A stretch of DNA of 64,000 bases from Parerythrobacter_A sp963761775 (GTDB lineage Bacteria; Pseudomonadota; Alphaproteobacteria; Sphingomonadales; Sphingomonadaceae), in the NCBI GenBank assembly GCA_963761775.1, contig CAVXIF010000005.1, positions 66,755-130,754 on the forward strand. The letters run 5' to 3'. Position numbers and translations under genes: made by a program. The notes under the pieces are model-generated. The model saw nothing but the letters and a program-made list of their open reading frames with translations. It made no database searches and was not told the DNA's origin. Below, piece by piece: positions 1 to 8,238 of the stretch; positions within the stretch are counted from its first letter, which is position 1, and each line of letters opens with the position of its first letter.

Positions 1-1496
1 CTGTCGATGGAGTCCGAGCGCGCGCCGTTGATACGTTCGCGCATGTCCTGCGGCGTGATCTGCCACGGATTGTCCAGCCCCATCGCGATGACGATTTCAC
101 GTAAGGAATGTAGCGTCTGTTTCTGGAACCGGGCGACGCGCGGCCCCTTGTCTTCGACGATCAGGCCCTCCTGTCGCCAGGCGACCTGTGTGGCGACGCC
201 GGTGGGGCAGTGATCGGTATGACACTGCATCGACTGGACGCAGCCCAGCGAGAACATGAAGGGGCGGGCCGCATTGCACCAGTCCGCGCCGATGGCGAAC
301 GCCTTGGCCATCTGCGCGCCGGAATGGATCTTTCCCGAGGCGGCGATCTTGATCCGCCCTTTCAGCCCTGTACCGACCAGTGCGTTGCGAACGAAGATCA
401 GCCCTTCGCGAAGCGGCATTCCCACGGAGTTCGACAATTCGAGTGGTGCTGCGCCGGTGCCGCCTTCCGCACCGTCCACCGTGATGAAGTCGGGCGCTAT
501 CCCCGTTTCCAGTATCGCCTTGGCAATGGCGAACACCTCGTGTGGTTGCCCGACGCACAGCTTGATGCCGACGGGCTTGCCACCCGACAGCTCGCGCAGC
601 TGCGCAACCCATTCCAGCATCCCGGTGGGGGTATCGAAGGTGCGATGCGCAGCGGGCGAGTTGCAATCCTCACCCACCGCGATATCGCGCGCTTCGGCGA
701 TTTCCCCGGTGACTTTTCTGCCCGGCAGCACACCGCCGTGGCCGGGTTTTGCGCCCTGCGACAGCTTGACCTCGATCATCTTGACCTGGTCGGCCAGCGC
801 GCGCTCGGCGAAGCGACCCGGATCGAAACCGCCGTCGTCTGTACGGCATCCGAAATAGCCGCTGCCTATTTCCCAGACGAGATCGCCGCCATGCGCACGG
901 TGATATTTGCTGATGCTGCCTTCGCCGGTATTGTGCGCAAAGCCGCCCTGCTTCGCGCCGAGGTTCAGCGCCTCGATGGCGCGCGCGGACAGCGATCCGA
1001 AGCTCATCGCCGAGATGTTCAGAAGCGCGGAGGAATAGGGCTTGCTGGTATCGGCGCCGCCCACATCCAGCCGCCATTGCTCCGGCACGGCGTCGTTCGG
1101 CGCAATGGAATGGCCGAGCCATTCATATTCGTCCGAATAGACGTCCAGCTCGGTTCCCATCGGGTGCGAATCAAGGTCTCCCTTGGCGCGGGCATAGACC
1201 AGCGCGCGCTCCTGATGGCTGAACGGCCGTCCTTCCAGATCGTCCTCGACGATATAGGCCTGCGCAAACGGGCGCAGGTCTTCCATCACCCACCGGATGC
1301 GCGCGACCAGCGGATAGTTTCGCCGCAGCGAGTGGTTGCTCTGGACAAAATCCCACAGCGCCATCGCGGCAAGCGGCACCAGCGCGAGCAGTCCCCATCG
1401 CGTGGCAGGCCAGACCGCGGCCAGTGCACAAAGCCCGACAAGGACGAGCGGGATTACATAGCGCGGAGAGGCAAGCTTGGACGCCACTGGCTTCAC
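1..1496 (-). CDS. FMN-binding glutamate synthase-like protein (3' end outside window)
   Basis: This protein resembles the FMN-binding (central/synthase) part of the glutamate synthase large subunit, in the stand-alone membrane-linked form. Residues about 12-48 hold two hydrophobic stretches, followed by the synthase barrel. Visible family signatures are NISAMSFGSLS, AHNTGEGSIS, KPGHGGVLPG, VDGAEGGTGAAP and a cysteine cluster (GCVQSMQCHTDHCPTG) that in glutamate synthases binds a 3Fe-4S cluster. The GTG start overlaps the stop of the upstream dienelactone hydrolase gene by four bases (GTGA), so the two are translationally coupled. There is no glutaminase domain, so ammonia-dependent or unrelated FMN chemistry is possible. 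The C-terminus runs off the window edge. Family assignment is secure; the substrate is not. Confidence 0.9.
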   Translation of the reverse strand, partial: MKPVASKLASPRYVIPLVLVGLCALAAVWPATRWGLLALVPLAAMALWDFVQSNHSLRRNYPLVARIRWVMEDLRPFAQAYIVEDDLEGRPFSHQERALVYARAKGDLDSHPMGTELDVYSDEYEWLGHSIAPNDAVPEQWRLDVGGADTSKPYSSALLNISAMSFGSLSARAIEALNLGAKQGGFAHNTGEGSISKYHRAHGGDLVWEIGSGYFGCRTDDGGFDPGRFAERALADQVKMIEVKLSQGAKPGHGGVLPGRKVTGEIAEARDIAVGEDCNSPAAHRTFDTPTGMLEWVAQLRELSGGKPVGIKLCVGQPHEVFAIAKAILETGIAPDFITVDGAEGGTGAAPLELSNSVGMPLREGLIFVRNALVGTGLKGRIKIAASGKIHSGAQMAKAFAIGADWCNAARPFMFSLGCVQSMQCHTDHCPTGVATQVAWRQEGLIVEDKGPRVARFQKQTLHSLREIVIAMGLDNPWQITPQDMRERINGARSDSID

Positions 1497-2191
1497 GCCA
1501 GGTGTGCGGTGAAAAACTCGTGCGTGCGCTTGTCGGCCAGTTGCGCGCCTTCTTCGTTACGGCGCTCGCCGTGCTCGGTTGCGAAGCCGTGATCCAGCCC
1601 TTCGTAATCGTACAGCGTCACCCTGGGATGATCGTCCAGCCCGTCATGCATCGCCTTTTGCGCATCGGCATCCACGAAATGGTCTGCGGTGGGCACATGC
1701 AGGAGCAGCGGATGCGCGATGGCCTTTGCTTCATCCAGCATCTGGTCGATCATTACGCCGTAATAGCCGACCGATGCGTCGATATCGGTGCGCGCGGCGG
1801 TCATGTAGGCCATCTTGCCGCCCAGGCAGTATCCGACGCAGCCGACCTTGGCGACGCCGGCTTCGGTGCGGATCCAGCGGATCGTCGCTTCGATATCGCG
1901 CACGCCCATGTCGGGATCGTATTTTTCGAACAGTTCCATCGCCCGGTCCATTTCCGGTTCGATATCGGGGTTGAGTTCGATGCCGGGTTCCATGCGGAAG
2001 AACAGGTCGGGCGCGATGGCGAGATAGCCTTCCTCGGCCAGCTTGTCGCATTTGCGGCGAATGCCGGCATTCACGCCGAAGATTTCCTGGATAACGATGA
2101 TGGCGGCCTTGGGCTTGCCGGAAGGGCGCGCGAAGTAGGCGGAGAAGCTGTCTGCCCCGTCCAGCGTCTTCAGCGTCATTGTCGTGCTCAT
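1493..2191 (-). CDS. Dienelactone hydrolase family protein
   Basis: This is an alpha/beta hydrolase of the dienelactone hydrolase family, 232 residues, a usual length. The nucleophile is Cys122 in GYCLGG, with Asp170 and His201 (LDHGF) completing the Cys-Asp-His triad, and Glu36 in QEIFG is the residue that activates the cysteine in the family. No signal peptide is seen, so it is cytoplasmic. I chose the internal ATG at 2191 because GGGAAAGAAG lies just upstream; an in-frame ATG at 2212 would add seven residues. It heads a leftward pair with the glutamate-synthase-like gene. The native substrate cannot be read from sequence; many such proteins are not lactonases of aromatic catabolism. Confidence 0.9.
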   Translation of the reverse strand: MSTTMTLKTLDGADSFSAYFARPSGKPKAAIIVIQEIFGVNAGIRRKCDKLAEEGYLAIAPDLFFRMEPGIELNPDIEPEMDRAMELFEKYDPDMGVRDIEATIRWIRTEAGVAKVGCVGYCLGGKMAYMTAARTDIDASVGYYGVMIDQMLDEAKAIAHPLLLHVPTADHFVDADAQKAMHDGLDDHPRVTLYDYEGLDHGFATEHGERRNEEGAQLADKRTHEFFTAHLA

Positions 2192-2311
2192 AAAATCTTC
2201 TTTCCCGGTCATGTTTGGGTTTCTGCGAGAATGGGCTTATCGCTTGCAGCCCCGCGATGCCAATCCTGATTGGCAAGAGACAACATTTCGCAAGTCGAAA
2301 GGCACCGTGCC

Positions 2312-2590
2312 ATGAAAGTCCAGATTGAAATCGATTGTTCGCCAGCCGAAGCGCGGGCGTTCATGGGTCTACCCGATATCAGCAAGGCGAACGAAGCCTA
2401 TGTCGATACCATGACCAGCGCAATGAAGGGGGTGACCAATCCCGACCAGTTGCAGGATTTCGCCAAGCAGCTTGCCCCGATGGGCCAGATCGGGATGAAA
2501 CTGTTCCAGAACTTTGTCGAAGGGGCGAGCGCGGCCGGTGCCGCGGCGCAGAACGCTTCGAAAACCGGTAGCAAGTCCAAGAGCGACTAG
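2312..2590 (+). CDS. DUF6489 family protein
   Basis: This small protein of 92 residues begins MKVQIEIDCSP and has a central amphipathic stretch and a Ser/Lys-rich tail. It matches my recollection of DUF6489, a family of unknown function in sphingomonads. Its helical, phasin-like composition (NPDQLQDFAKQLAPMGQ followed by KLFQNFVEGA) suggests a self-associating or surface-binding helical protein, but this is inference only. I chose the ATG at 2312 because the family start is MKV; an in-frame ATG at 2270 would add an unlikely N-terminus. It lies 7 bases before mnmE, so the two are probably cotranscribed from a promoter in the 120-base divergent gap shared with the hydrolase gene. Confidence 0.8.
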   Translation: MKVQIEIDCSPAEARAFMGLPDISKANEAYVDTMTSAMKGVTNPDQLQDFAKQLAPMGQIGMKLFQNFVEGASAAGAAAQNASKTGSKSKSD

Positions 2591-2597
2591 TCCCGGC

Positions 2598-3875
2598 ATG
2601 ACCGATACGATTTTTGCGCTGTCCAGCGGGCGTCCGCCTGCGGCCATTGCCGTTATGCGTATCAGCGGGCCGGATGCAGGCGCGGCGCTCGCGGCGCTGG
2701 CGGGGAATAGGCCGGAGCCACGTCGTGCAAGCTTTAGGGCATTGCGCGACACGGCGAACGAGGTTCTCGACCATGCGCTGGTTCTGTGGTTGCCCGGACC
2801 GGGCAACGCTACAGGCGAGGACTGTGCCGAGCTGCACTTGCACGGCGGAGCCGCCATTATCCGTGCGGTGGAAGCGTCACTTGCCCGCTTGCCCGGCTTG
2901 CGCCCTGCGGTGCCGGGAGAATTCACACGCCGCGCTTTCACCAATGGGCGGCTGGCACTGTCCGAGGCCGAGGGCTTGGCCGACCTGCTGGAGGCGGAAA
3001 CCGAGTTACAGCGCCGTCACGCGCTCGCCTTGGCCGATGGCGCGCTGTCGCGGCAGTTCGCCAATTGGCGCGACGCCATTCTTGCGCTGAGTGCCGAAGT
3101 TGAAAGCGTCCTCGATTTTTCCGACGAAGAAGACGGGCAGGGACTGTCGGCGCAATTCGACGCGCGATTGCGCGATGTGTCTGGCGAGATTGCAGATTGG
3201 TTAGCGCAACCGCGTGCCGAGCGGCTGAAGGAGGGGTATCGCGTCGTGCTGGCGGGACCGCCCAACGCGGGCAAATCGACATTGTTCAACGCGCTTGTCG
3301 GAGAGGATGCGGCCATTGCGACAGCGGTGGCCGGAACGACCCGCGACGTGCTGGAACGTACGGTCGCGATCGAGGGTATTCCGGTGATGCTGACCGATAC
3401 GGCGGGTTTGCACGATGCATCGCATGACCCGGTGGAGGGCATCGGTATCGCGCGCGCGCGCAAGACAGTGGACGCGGCCGATCTGGTGCTATGGCTCGGT
3501 AGCGCGGAGGATGCACCGAGCGGGAGCTGGCGAGTTCGCAGCAAGTCCGACTTGGCGGATAGTGTCATCGCAGAGGGTATCGACTATCATGTCTCGGCAA
3601 TGACCGGCGACGGGATCCCGGCTTTGCTTCGCGCGCTTGCGGACGAGGCCAGGCAGGCCATGCCGCGTGCGGGGCGCGTTGCGCTGAATGCCCGGCAGCA
3701 CGGAATTGTTGCCGAAATGCATGATGCGCTGGTTAATATCGGGAAGGGCGGCGACCTGCTGATAATCGGCGAAAACCTGCGCCGTGCGCGCGAATGCCTC
3801 GACCGGCTGGTCGGAAAAACCGCCACCGAGGATATGCTCGATACGCTGTTCGGGCGCTTCTGCATCGGTAAGTGA
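2598..3875 (+). CDS. mnmE: tRNA modification GTPase MnmE
   Basis: MnmE works with MnmG to add the (carboxymethyl)aminomethyl group at C5 of wobble uridine 34 in certain tRNAs. The 425-residue protein shows the expected order: an N-terminal folate-binding TrmE domain (1-115), helical segments, and an inserted G domain. The P-loop GPPNAGKS is at 220-227, a DTAG motif follows near residue 268, and the C-terminal CIGK holds the catalytic cysteine. It is slightly shorter than enterobacterial MnmE (about 454), as is common in alphaproteobacteria. The start ATG at 2598 gives MTDTIFA, typical of the group. It is followed by a parS site and then mnmG, the standard gidA/trmE/gidB/par arrangement. Confidence 0.97.
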   Translation: MTDTIFALSSGRPPAAIAVMRISGPDAGAALAALAGNRPEPRRASFRALRDTANEVLDHALVLWLPGPGNATGEDCAELHLHGGAAIIRAVEASLARLPGLRPAVPGEFTRRAFTNGRLALSEAEGLADLLEAETELQRRHALALADGALSRQFANWRDAILALSAEVESVLDFSDEEDGQGLSAQFDARLRDVSGEIADWLAQPRAERLKEGYRVVLAGPPNAGKSTLFNALVGEDAAIATAVAGTTRDVLERTVAIEGIPVMLTDTAGLHDASHDPVEGIGIARARKTVDAADLVLWLGSAEDAPSGSWRVRSKSDLADSVIAEGIDYHVSAMTGDGIPALLRALADEARQAMPRAGRVALNARQHGIVAEMHDALVNIGKGGDLLIIGENLRRARECLDRLVGKTATEDMLDTLFGRFCIGK

Positions 3876-3882
3876 CCACACC

Positions 3883-3898
3883 TGTTTCACGTGAAACA
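3883..3898. other. parS site 1 (ParB-binding palindrome)
   Basis: TGTTTCACGTGAAACA is a perfect 16-base palindrome identical to the widely conserved chromosomal parS consensus. It sits between the mnmE stop and the mnmG start, about 3.3 kb from parB. ParB nucleates here and spreads to form the partition complex. Site identity is seen directly; occupancy is inferred from the family. Confidence 0.95.
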
Positions 3899-3939
3899 TG
3901 GGTTGTGACACCCCCCACACCGCCCTAAATCGTTTGGTC

Positions 3940-5802
3940 ATGAAGGCTTACGATATCCTCGTTGTTGGTGGTGGCCATGCCGGCGTAGAGGCAGCGTGTG
4001 TCGCAGCGCGCATGGGTGCGCAGGTCGGGTTGGTTACATTCGACCGACAAACGGTTGGCGCGATGAGCTGCAATCCCGCCATCGGAGGTTTGGGCAAGGG
4101 CCATCTTGTACGCGAGGTCGATGCTTTCGACGGGGTGATCGCGCAGGCCGCCGATGCTGCCGCCATCCACTACCGCATGTTGAACCGTTCCAAAGGCAGC
4201 GCCGTCTGGGGCCCGCGCGTGCAGGCCGACCGGACGCTGTTCAAGGCTGCGGTCCAGAATGTCGTTGCGCGCCAGCAGGGGCTGACCGTTATCGAGGCCG
4301 AGGCCGCTGCGCTGGAGATAACCGGTGGTCGCGTAACGGGCTTGCAGCTTGGCGACGGCACGATTCTCGGTGCGCAGGCCGTTATTCTGTGCACCGGCAC
4401 GTTTCTTGGCGGAACGCTGTTCCGGGGGGAAGAGCGGTTGACCGGTGGCCGGATAGGCGAGGCTGCAGCGTCTCAGCTGGCGGCGCAGTTGCGCGAAGCG
4501 GACTTGCCGATGGCCCGGCTGAAAACCGGCACGCCGCCTCGGTTGGACGGACGCACCATCAATTGGGCCGTTCTGGCGGAACAGCCTTCGGATGCGGACG
4601 CGTGGACCATGTCGCCGCTGACGCAGCAGCGCGCAAACCCGCAAGTCTTCTGCGCCGTTACGCGCACTAATACCCAATCGCACGATATCATCCGCGAGAA
4701 CCTGCATCGCTCGCCCCTGTTTTCGGGTTCCATCGATGCGGAAGGGCCACGTTATTGCCCGTCGATCGAGGACAAGATCCACCGCTTCGCCGACCGCGAC
4801 GGGCATCAGGTGTTCCTCGAACCCGAAGGGCTGGCAACGCCGATGGTCTATCCCAACGGTATAAGCACCTCGCTGCCCGCCGATGTCCAGCTCGCCATGC
4901 TGCACACGATGGACGGGTTGGAAACGGTCGACATGGCGGTGCCGGGTTATGCAGTCGAGTATGATCATATCGACCCGCGTGCCCTGACGCCGGCGCTGGA
5001 GGTCAAGGCGATGCCGGGCCTGTATTGCGCCGGCCAGATCAACGGCACCACCGGTTATGAGGAAGCTGCGGCGCAAGGATTGGTGGCAGGCATGCACGCA
5101 GCCGCGCGCGTTACGGGCAAGACGCCCGCGCCGCTGGATCGCGCCAACTCCTATATCGCCGTGATGCTGGACGATCTGACGCTGCATGGTGTCAGCGAGC
5201 CGTACCGGATGCTGACATCGCGCGCGGAATACCGGCTCCGTTTGCGGGCGAACAATGCGTCCACGCGACTGACACCGCTTGCCATCGAAGCGGGTTGCGT
5301 CGATGAAACGCGCCGGCAGTGGTTCGAGACACGCGAGACAGCACGCGCCGGATTGACCGTTGCGCTCGAACAGGAGGTGGCGGCAGGCACGCTGGCAGAT
5401 GCCGGGCTGGATGTACGCCGCGATGCGGGGACGCAGGCACTGACCGAATGGCTGCGTTTCGACACCGTTACCCTGCGCGACTTGCGTGAGGCCGGTTTGC
5501 TGTCGCGCGACATCGATGTCGACGCGGATGTGTCGCAGGAACTGGTGGAAGACGCGCGCTACGCACCATATCTCGCACGGCAGGACGCGGAATTGCGCGA
5601 CCTGAGGGCGAGTGCGACGGTCGTTCTGCCGCATGACTTTGCCTATGATGCGCTGCCAGGACTCTCCAACGAAATGGTGGAGCGCTTAACCCGCTACAGG
5701 CCCGCCGACCTCGCGGCAGCGGGGCGGGTTCCGGGCATTACCCCCGCTGCTTTGGCAACTCTCCTCGTCCATGCGCGAAGGCTGGAGCAGCAGGCGGCGT
5801 GA
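3940..5802 (+). CDS. mnmG: tRNA uridine-5-carboxymethylaminomethyl(34) synthesis enzyme MnmG
   Basis: MnmG (GidA) is the FAD- and NADH-dependent partner of MnmE in wobble-uridine modification. The 620-residue protein starts MKAYDILVVGGGHAGVEAA, giving the Rossmann FAD-binding GxGxxG near residues 9-14. Other family marks are SCNPAIGGLGKGHLVREVDA, TGTFLGG, RLKTGTPPR, the active-site region with TRTNTQSHD, and the GLYCAGQINGTTGYEEAAAQG block. Length equals the family norm. I chose the ATG at 3940, since the earlier in-frame ATG at 3898 starts inside the parS palindrome and adds a non-family N-terminus. Its stop overlaps the GTG start of rsmG (GTGA), coupling the two. Confidence 0.97.
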   Translation: MKAYDILVVGGGHAGVEAACVAARMGAQVGLVTFDRQTVGAMSCNPAIGGLGKGHLVREVDAFDGVIAQAADAAAIHYRMLNRSKGSAVWGPRVQADRTLFKAAVQNVVARQQGLTVIEAEAAALEITGGRVTGLQLGDGTILGAQAVILCTGTFLGGTLFRGEERLTGGRIGEAAASQLAAQLREADLPMARLKTGTPPRLDGRTINWAVLAEQPSDADAWTMSPLTQQRANPQVFCAVTRTNTQSHDIIRENLHRSPLFSGSIDAEGPRYCPSIEDKIHRFADRDGHQVFLEPEGLATPMVYPNGISTSLPADVQLAMLHTMDGLETVDMAVPGYAVEYDHIDPRALTPALEVKAMPGLYCAGQINGTTGYEEAAAQGLVAGMHAAARVTGKTPAPLDRANSYIAVMLDDLTLHGVSEPYRMLTSRAEYRLRLRANNASTRLTPLAIEAGCVDETRRQWFETRETARAGLTVALEQEVAAGTLADAGLDVRRDAGTQALTEWLRFDTVTLRDLREAGLLSRDIDVDADVSQELVEDARYAPYLARQDAELRDLRASATVVLPHDFAYDALPGLSNEMVERLTRYRPADLAAAGRVPGITPAALATLLVHARRLEQQAA

Positions 5803-6455
5803 TAATCGACACCGAAGAGAGCGCACGCGATTATGTTGCTTCGCAAAGCTCCGACCAACAGTTTGCTTTGATCGAACGCTATATTGAATTGTTGCTCGCG
5901 GAAAATAGAGCGCAAAACCTGATCGCCCGCACGTCCGAGGGCGCACTCTGGGTTCGCCACATTGCAGATAGTGTGCAGCTTTGCGATGATGTTTCACGTG
6001 AAACATCCGGAACGTGGCTCGATTTGGGTAGCGGACCAGGTCTGCCGGGACTCCTGGTAGCGATAATACGGCCTAAACTGCGCGTCGTTTTGGTAGAATC
6101 CCGGCGCAAGAGATGGGAGTGGCTGGGCGGCGTGGCGGTGCAGTTGGGATTGTCAAACGTGCAGGTTGTCGGGAAAAGATTGCAAATGATCGACGCCGAA
6201 CCTGTCGACTATATCAGCGCCCGTGCGTTTGCGCCGTTGCGCAAAACGCTTGAGGTCGCCGCCGCGTTCTCCACACATACGACGCGCTGGATATTGCCGA
6301 AAGGCCAGTCGGCGGCGCAGGAGCTTGCTGAATTGCCAAAATGGCTGCGGGAAGGGTTTCACGTGAAACAATCGCTAACCAATCCGGATGCCGGAATAGT
6401 TACCGGATCGCTGACCCGAAGCGCTTGCGTCCGCCTGACGCGGAACGTCGCATGA
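5799..6455 (+). CDS. rsmG: 16S rRNA (guanine(527)-N(7))-methyltransferase RsmG
   Basis: RsmG (GidB) uses S-adenosylmethionine to make m7G527 in the 530 loop of 16S rRNA. The 218-residue protein has the expected N-terminal helices (LIERYIELLLAENRAQNLIA), then a Rossmann fold with the SAM-binding loop WLDLGSGPGLPGL, the acidic VLVESRRKR motif and a late SARAFAPL segment. The GTG start overlaps the mnmG stop by four bases, and its own stop overlaps the parA ATG (ATGA). Unusually, two parS palindromes lie inside this coding sequence, at 5990-6005 (reading VSRET) and 6355-6370 (reading FHVK), so the gene sequence is under double constraint. Confidence 0.95.
   Translation: MIIDTEESARDYVASQSSDQQFALIERYIELLLAENRAQNLIARTSEGALWVRHIADSVQLCDDVSRETSGTWLDLGSGPGLPGLLVAIIRPKLRVVLVESRRKRWEWLGGVAVQLGLSNVQVVGKRLQMIDAEPVDYISARAFAPLRKTLEVAAAFSTHTTRWILPKGQSAAQELAELPKWLREGFHVKQSLTNPDAGIVTGSLTRSACVRLTRNVA
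5990..6005. other. parS site 2, inside rsmG
   Basis: TGTTTCACGTGAAACA, an exact copy of the 16-base parS consensus, lies within the rsmG coding sequence, where it encodes part of DVSRETS. It is the second perfect site of the window, 2.1 kb from site 1. Confidence 0.95.
6355..6370. other. parS site 3, at the end of rsmG
   Basis: GGTTTCACGTGAAACA contains the 14-base parS core GTTTCACGTGAAAC (6356-6369) with one mismatch at the outermost position. It lies in the last fifth of rsmG, about 80 bases before parA, close enough to contribute to par autoregulation as well as to partition. Confidence 0.9.
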
Positions 6456-7228
6456 TTACCGTTGCCATCGCAAACCAGAAGGGCGGCGTTGGCAAGACGA
6501 CGACCGCGATAAACATTGCGACGGCAATGGCGGCGACGGGCTGGAAAACCCTGCTGGTGGATATTGATCCGCAGGGTAACGCCTCGACCGGCGTCGGTGT
6601 GGATGCCGCCCATCGGGAAAATTCGACGTACGATGTGCTGGTCAACGACCTCGGCGTTGCGCAATGCCTGCATGCGACCGACATTCCGGGTTTGGACCTG
6701 CTGCCGGCTACCGTCGATCTGAGCGGGGCCGAAGTCGAGCTGGTTTCGGTCGACGACCGTACCGCGCGGCTCGGCACGGCGCTGGCCGAACATGGCGGGC
6801 ATGACATCTGCTTCATCGATTGCCCGCCTTCGCTGGGGCTGCTGACCTTGAATGCGCTGAGCGCGGCCGACACCTTGCTGGTGCCGCTGCAATGCGAGTT
6901 CTTCGCGCTGGAAGGCCTGTCTCAGCTGCTCAAGACGGTCGAGCAGGTACAGCAGCGATTCAATCCCGACCTTGGCATTCTCGGCATCGTGCTGACCATG
7001 TTCGACCGGCGCAACCGTCTGACCGACCAGGTGGCCGATGATGTGCGCGATTGCCTGGGCGCGCTGGTGTTCGATGCGGTAATCCCGCGCAATGTCCGCC
7101 TGTCCGAAGCGCCCAGCCACGGTATGCCCGCGCTAGTGTATGATCACGCGTGCAGCGGCAGTCGTGCCTATATCGCCCTTGCCCGCGAACTGATCGGGCG
7201 CTTGCCCGAAACAAGGAAAGCCGCATGA
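6452..7228 (+). CDS. parA: Chromosome partitioning ATPase ParA
   Basis: ParA is the deviant-Walker ATPase that binds nucleoid DNA in its ATP dimer form and is displaced by ParB, moving the origin to the pole. The 258-residue protein starts MITVAIANQKGGVGKTTT, with the deviant Walker A KGGVGKTTT at residues 10-18 carrying the signature Lys before GG. Walker A' appears as LLVDIDPQGNAST and Walker B as DICFIDCPPSLG. There is no N-terminal helix-turn-helix, so this is the chromosomal type rather than a plasmid type Ia ParA. The start ATG overlaps the rsmG stop by four bases, and its stop overlaps the parB ATG, giving tight stoichiometric coupling. Confidence 0.97.
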   Translation: MITVAIANQKGGVGKTTTAINIATAMAATGWKTLLVDIDPQGNASTGVGVDAAHRENSTYDVLVNDLGVAQCLHATDIPGLDLLPATVDLSGAEVELVSVDDRTARLGTALAEHGGHDICFIDCPPSLGLLTLNALSAADTLLVPLQCEFFALEGLSQLLKTVEQVQQRFNPDLGILGIVLTMFDRRNRLTDQVADDVRDCLGALVFDAVIPRNVRLSEAPSHGMPALVYDHACSGSRAYIALARELIGRLPETRKAA

Positions 7229-8205
7229 CCTCTCCCTCCGATCCGATCCGTTTTACCCTGCCAACCCGCGCCGAAACGCACAAGAAACGGCAGAACAAGG
7301 GTTTGGGCAAGGGGCTGGGCGCGCTGATGGGTGAGACGCGGCGCGAGGAGCCGCTTGTCAGGATCGGCGCGAAACCCGATGGATCGACCGGGATGGCAAT
7401 GCTGCCCGTCGCCAATATCGCCCCGCATCCCGACCAGCCGAGGCGCACCTTCAACGATGCATCGCTGGACGAGCTGGCCGCATCCATCGCACAGCGTGGC
7501 GTGATCCAGCCCATCGTTGTCCGTTCGCTGAAGGGGTATGGCGAAGGCAAGCTGGGCCGTTACCAACTGGTGGCGGGCGAACGCCGCTGGCGTGCGGCGA
7601 AGCGGGCGAAGCTGACGGAAATACCTGCGCTGGTCCGCGATCTGGACGACGGCGAGGTGGCGGCCATCGCGCTGATCGAGAATATCCAGCGCGAAGACCT
7701 CAATCCCGTGGAGGAGGCGCAGGCTTACCAGCGACTGGCGCGCGTCGAGGACATGACGCAGGCCGAAATCGCCAAGCTGGTCGATAAATCGCGCAGCCAT
7801 GTCGCCAATATGCAGCGCCTGCTGGCCTTGCCCGACGCGGTGCTGGAAATGGTGATCGACGGCTCGCTGGCGGCGGGTCATGCGCGTGCGCTTGTGGGCC
7901 ATGACAACGCCACGGCGCTGGCCAAGAGGGCGGTTGCCGAAGGGCTGTCGGCGCGCGCGGTCGAAACGCTGGCCAAAGGCGGTGCCGCGAAGACACCGGC
8001 GTCCGGCAAAACCCCCGCATCATCGGGCGACCGGGCGAAAAACGAGGATATCGCGGCAGTCGAGCGGCATCTGGAAGAATGCCTCGGCTTGCCGGTTGCG
8101 ATCAAGGCCGATGCCAACCCGCGCACCGGCACGGTCACGATTCGCTACAAGACGCTCGACCAGCTCGATCTGGTATGCCAGCGGCTGACGGGCGACGACA
8201 TCTAG
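7225..8205 (+). CDS. parB: Chromosome partitioning CTPase ParB
   Basis: ParB binds parS, uses CTP to clamp and slide along DNA, and stimulates ParA. Near the N-terminus of the 326-residue protein is GLGKGLGALMGE, the conserved ParA-activating basic patch. The CTP-binding domain includes a HPDQPRRTF segment and the GERRWRAAK motif (about residues 120-132). Then come ENIQREDLNPVEEA and the helix-turn-helix MTQAEIAKLVDKSRSHVAN. The C-terminal dimerisation domain follows a low-complexity linker (GGAAKTPASGKTPASSG) near residue 255. It overlaps parA by four bases (ATGA) and ends 33 bases from the convergent glycine-zipper gene. Confidence 0.97.
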   Translation: MTSPSDPIRFTLPTRAETHKKRQNKGLGKGLGALMGETRREEPLVRIGAKPDGSTGMAMLPVANIAPHPDQPRRTFNDASLDELAASIAQRGVIQPIVVRSLKGYGEGKLGRYQLVAGERRWRAAKRAKLTEIPALVRDLDDGEVAAIALIENIQREDLNPVEEAQAYQRLARVEDMTQAEIAKLVDKSRSHVANMQRLLALPDAVLEMVIDGSLAAGHARALVGHDNATALAKRAVAEGLSARAVETLAKGGAAKTPASGKTPASSGDRAKNEDIAAVERHLEECLGLPVAIKADANPRTGTVTIRYKTLDQLDLVCQRLTGDDI

Positions 8206-8238
8206 CACCGTCGCCCGCCGCCCCGGAAATCTGCCGGT

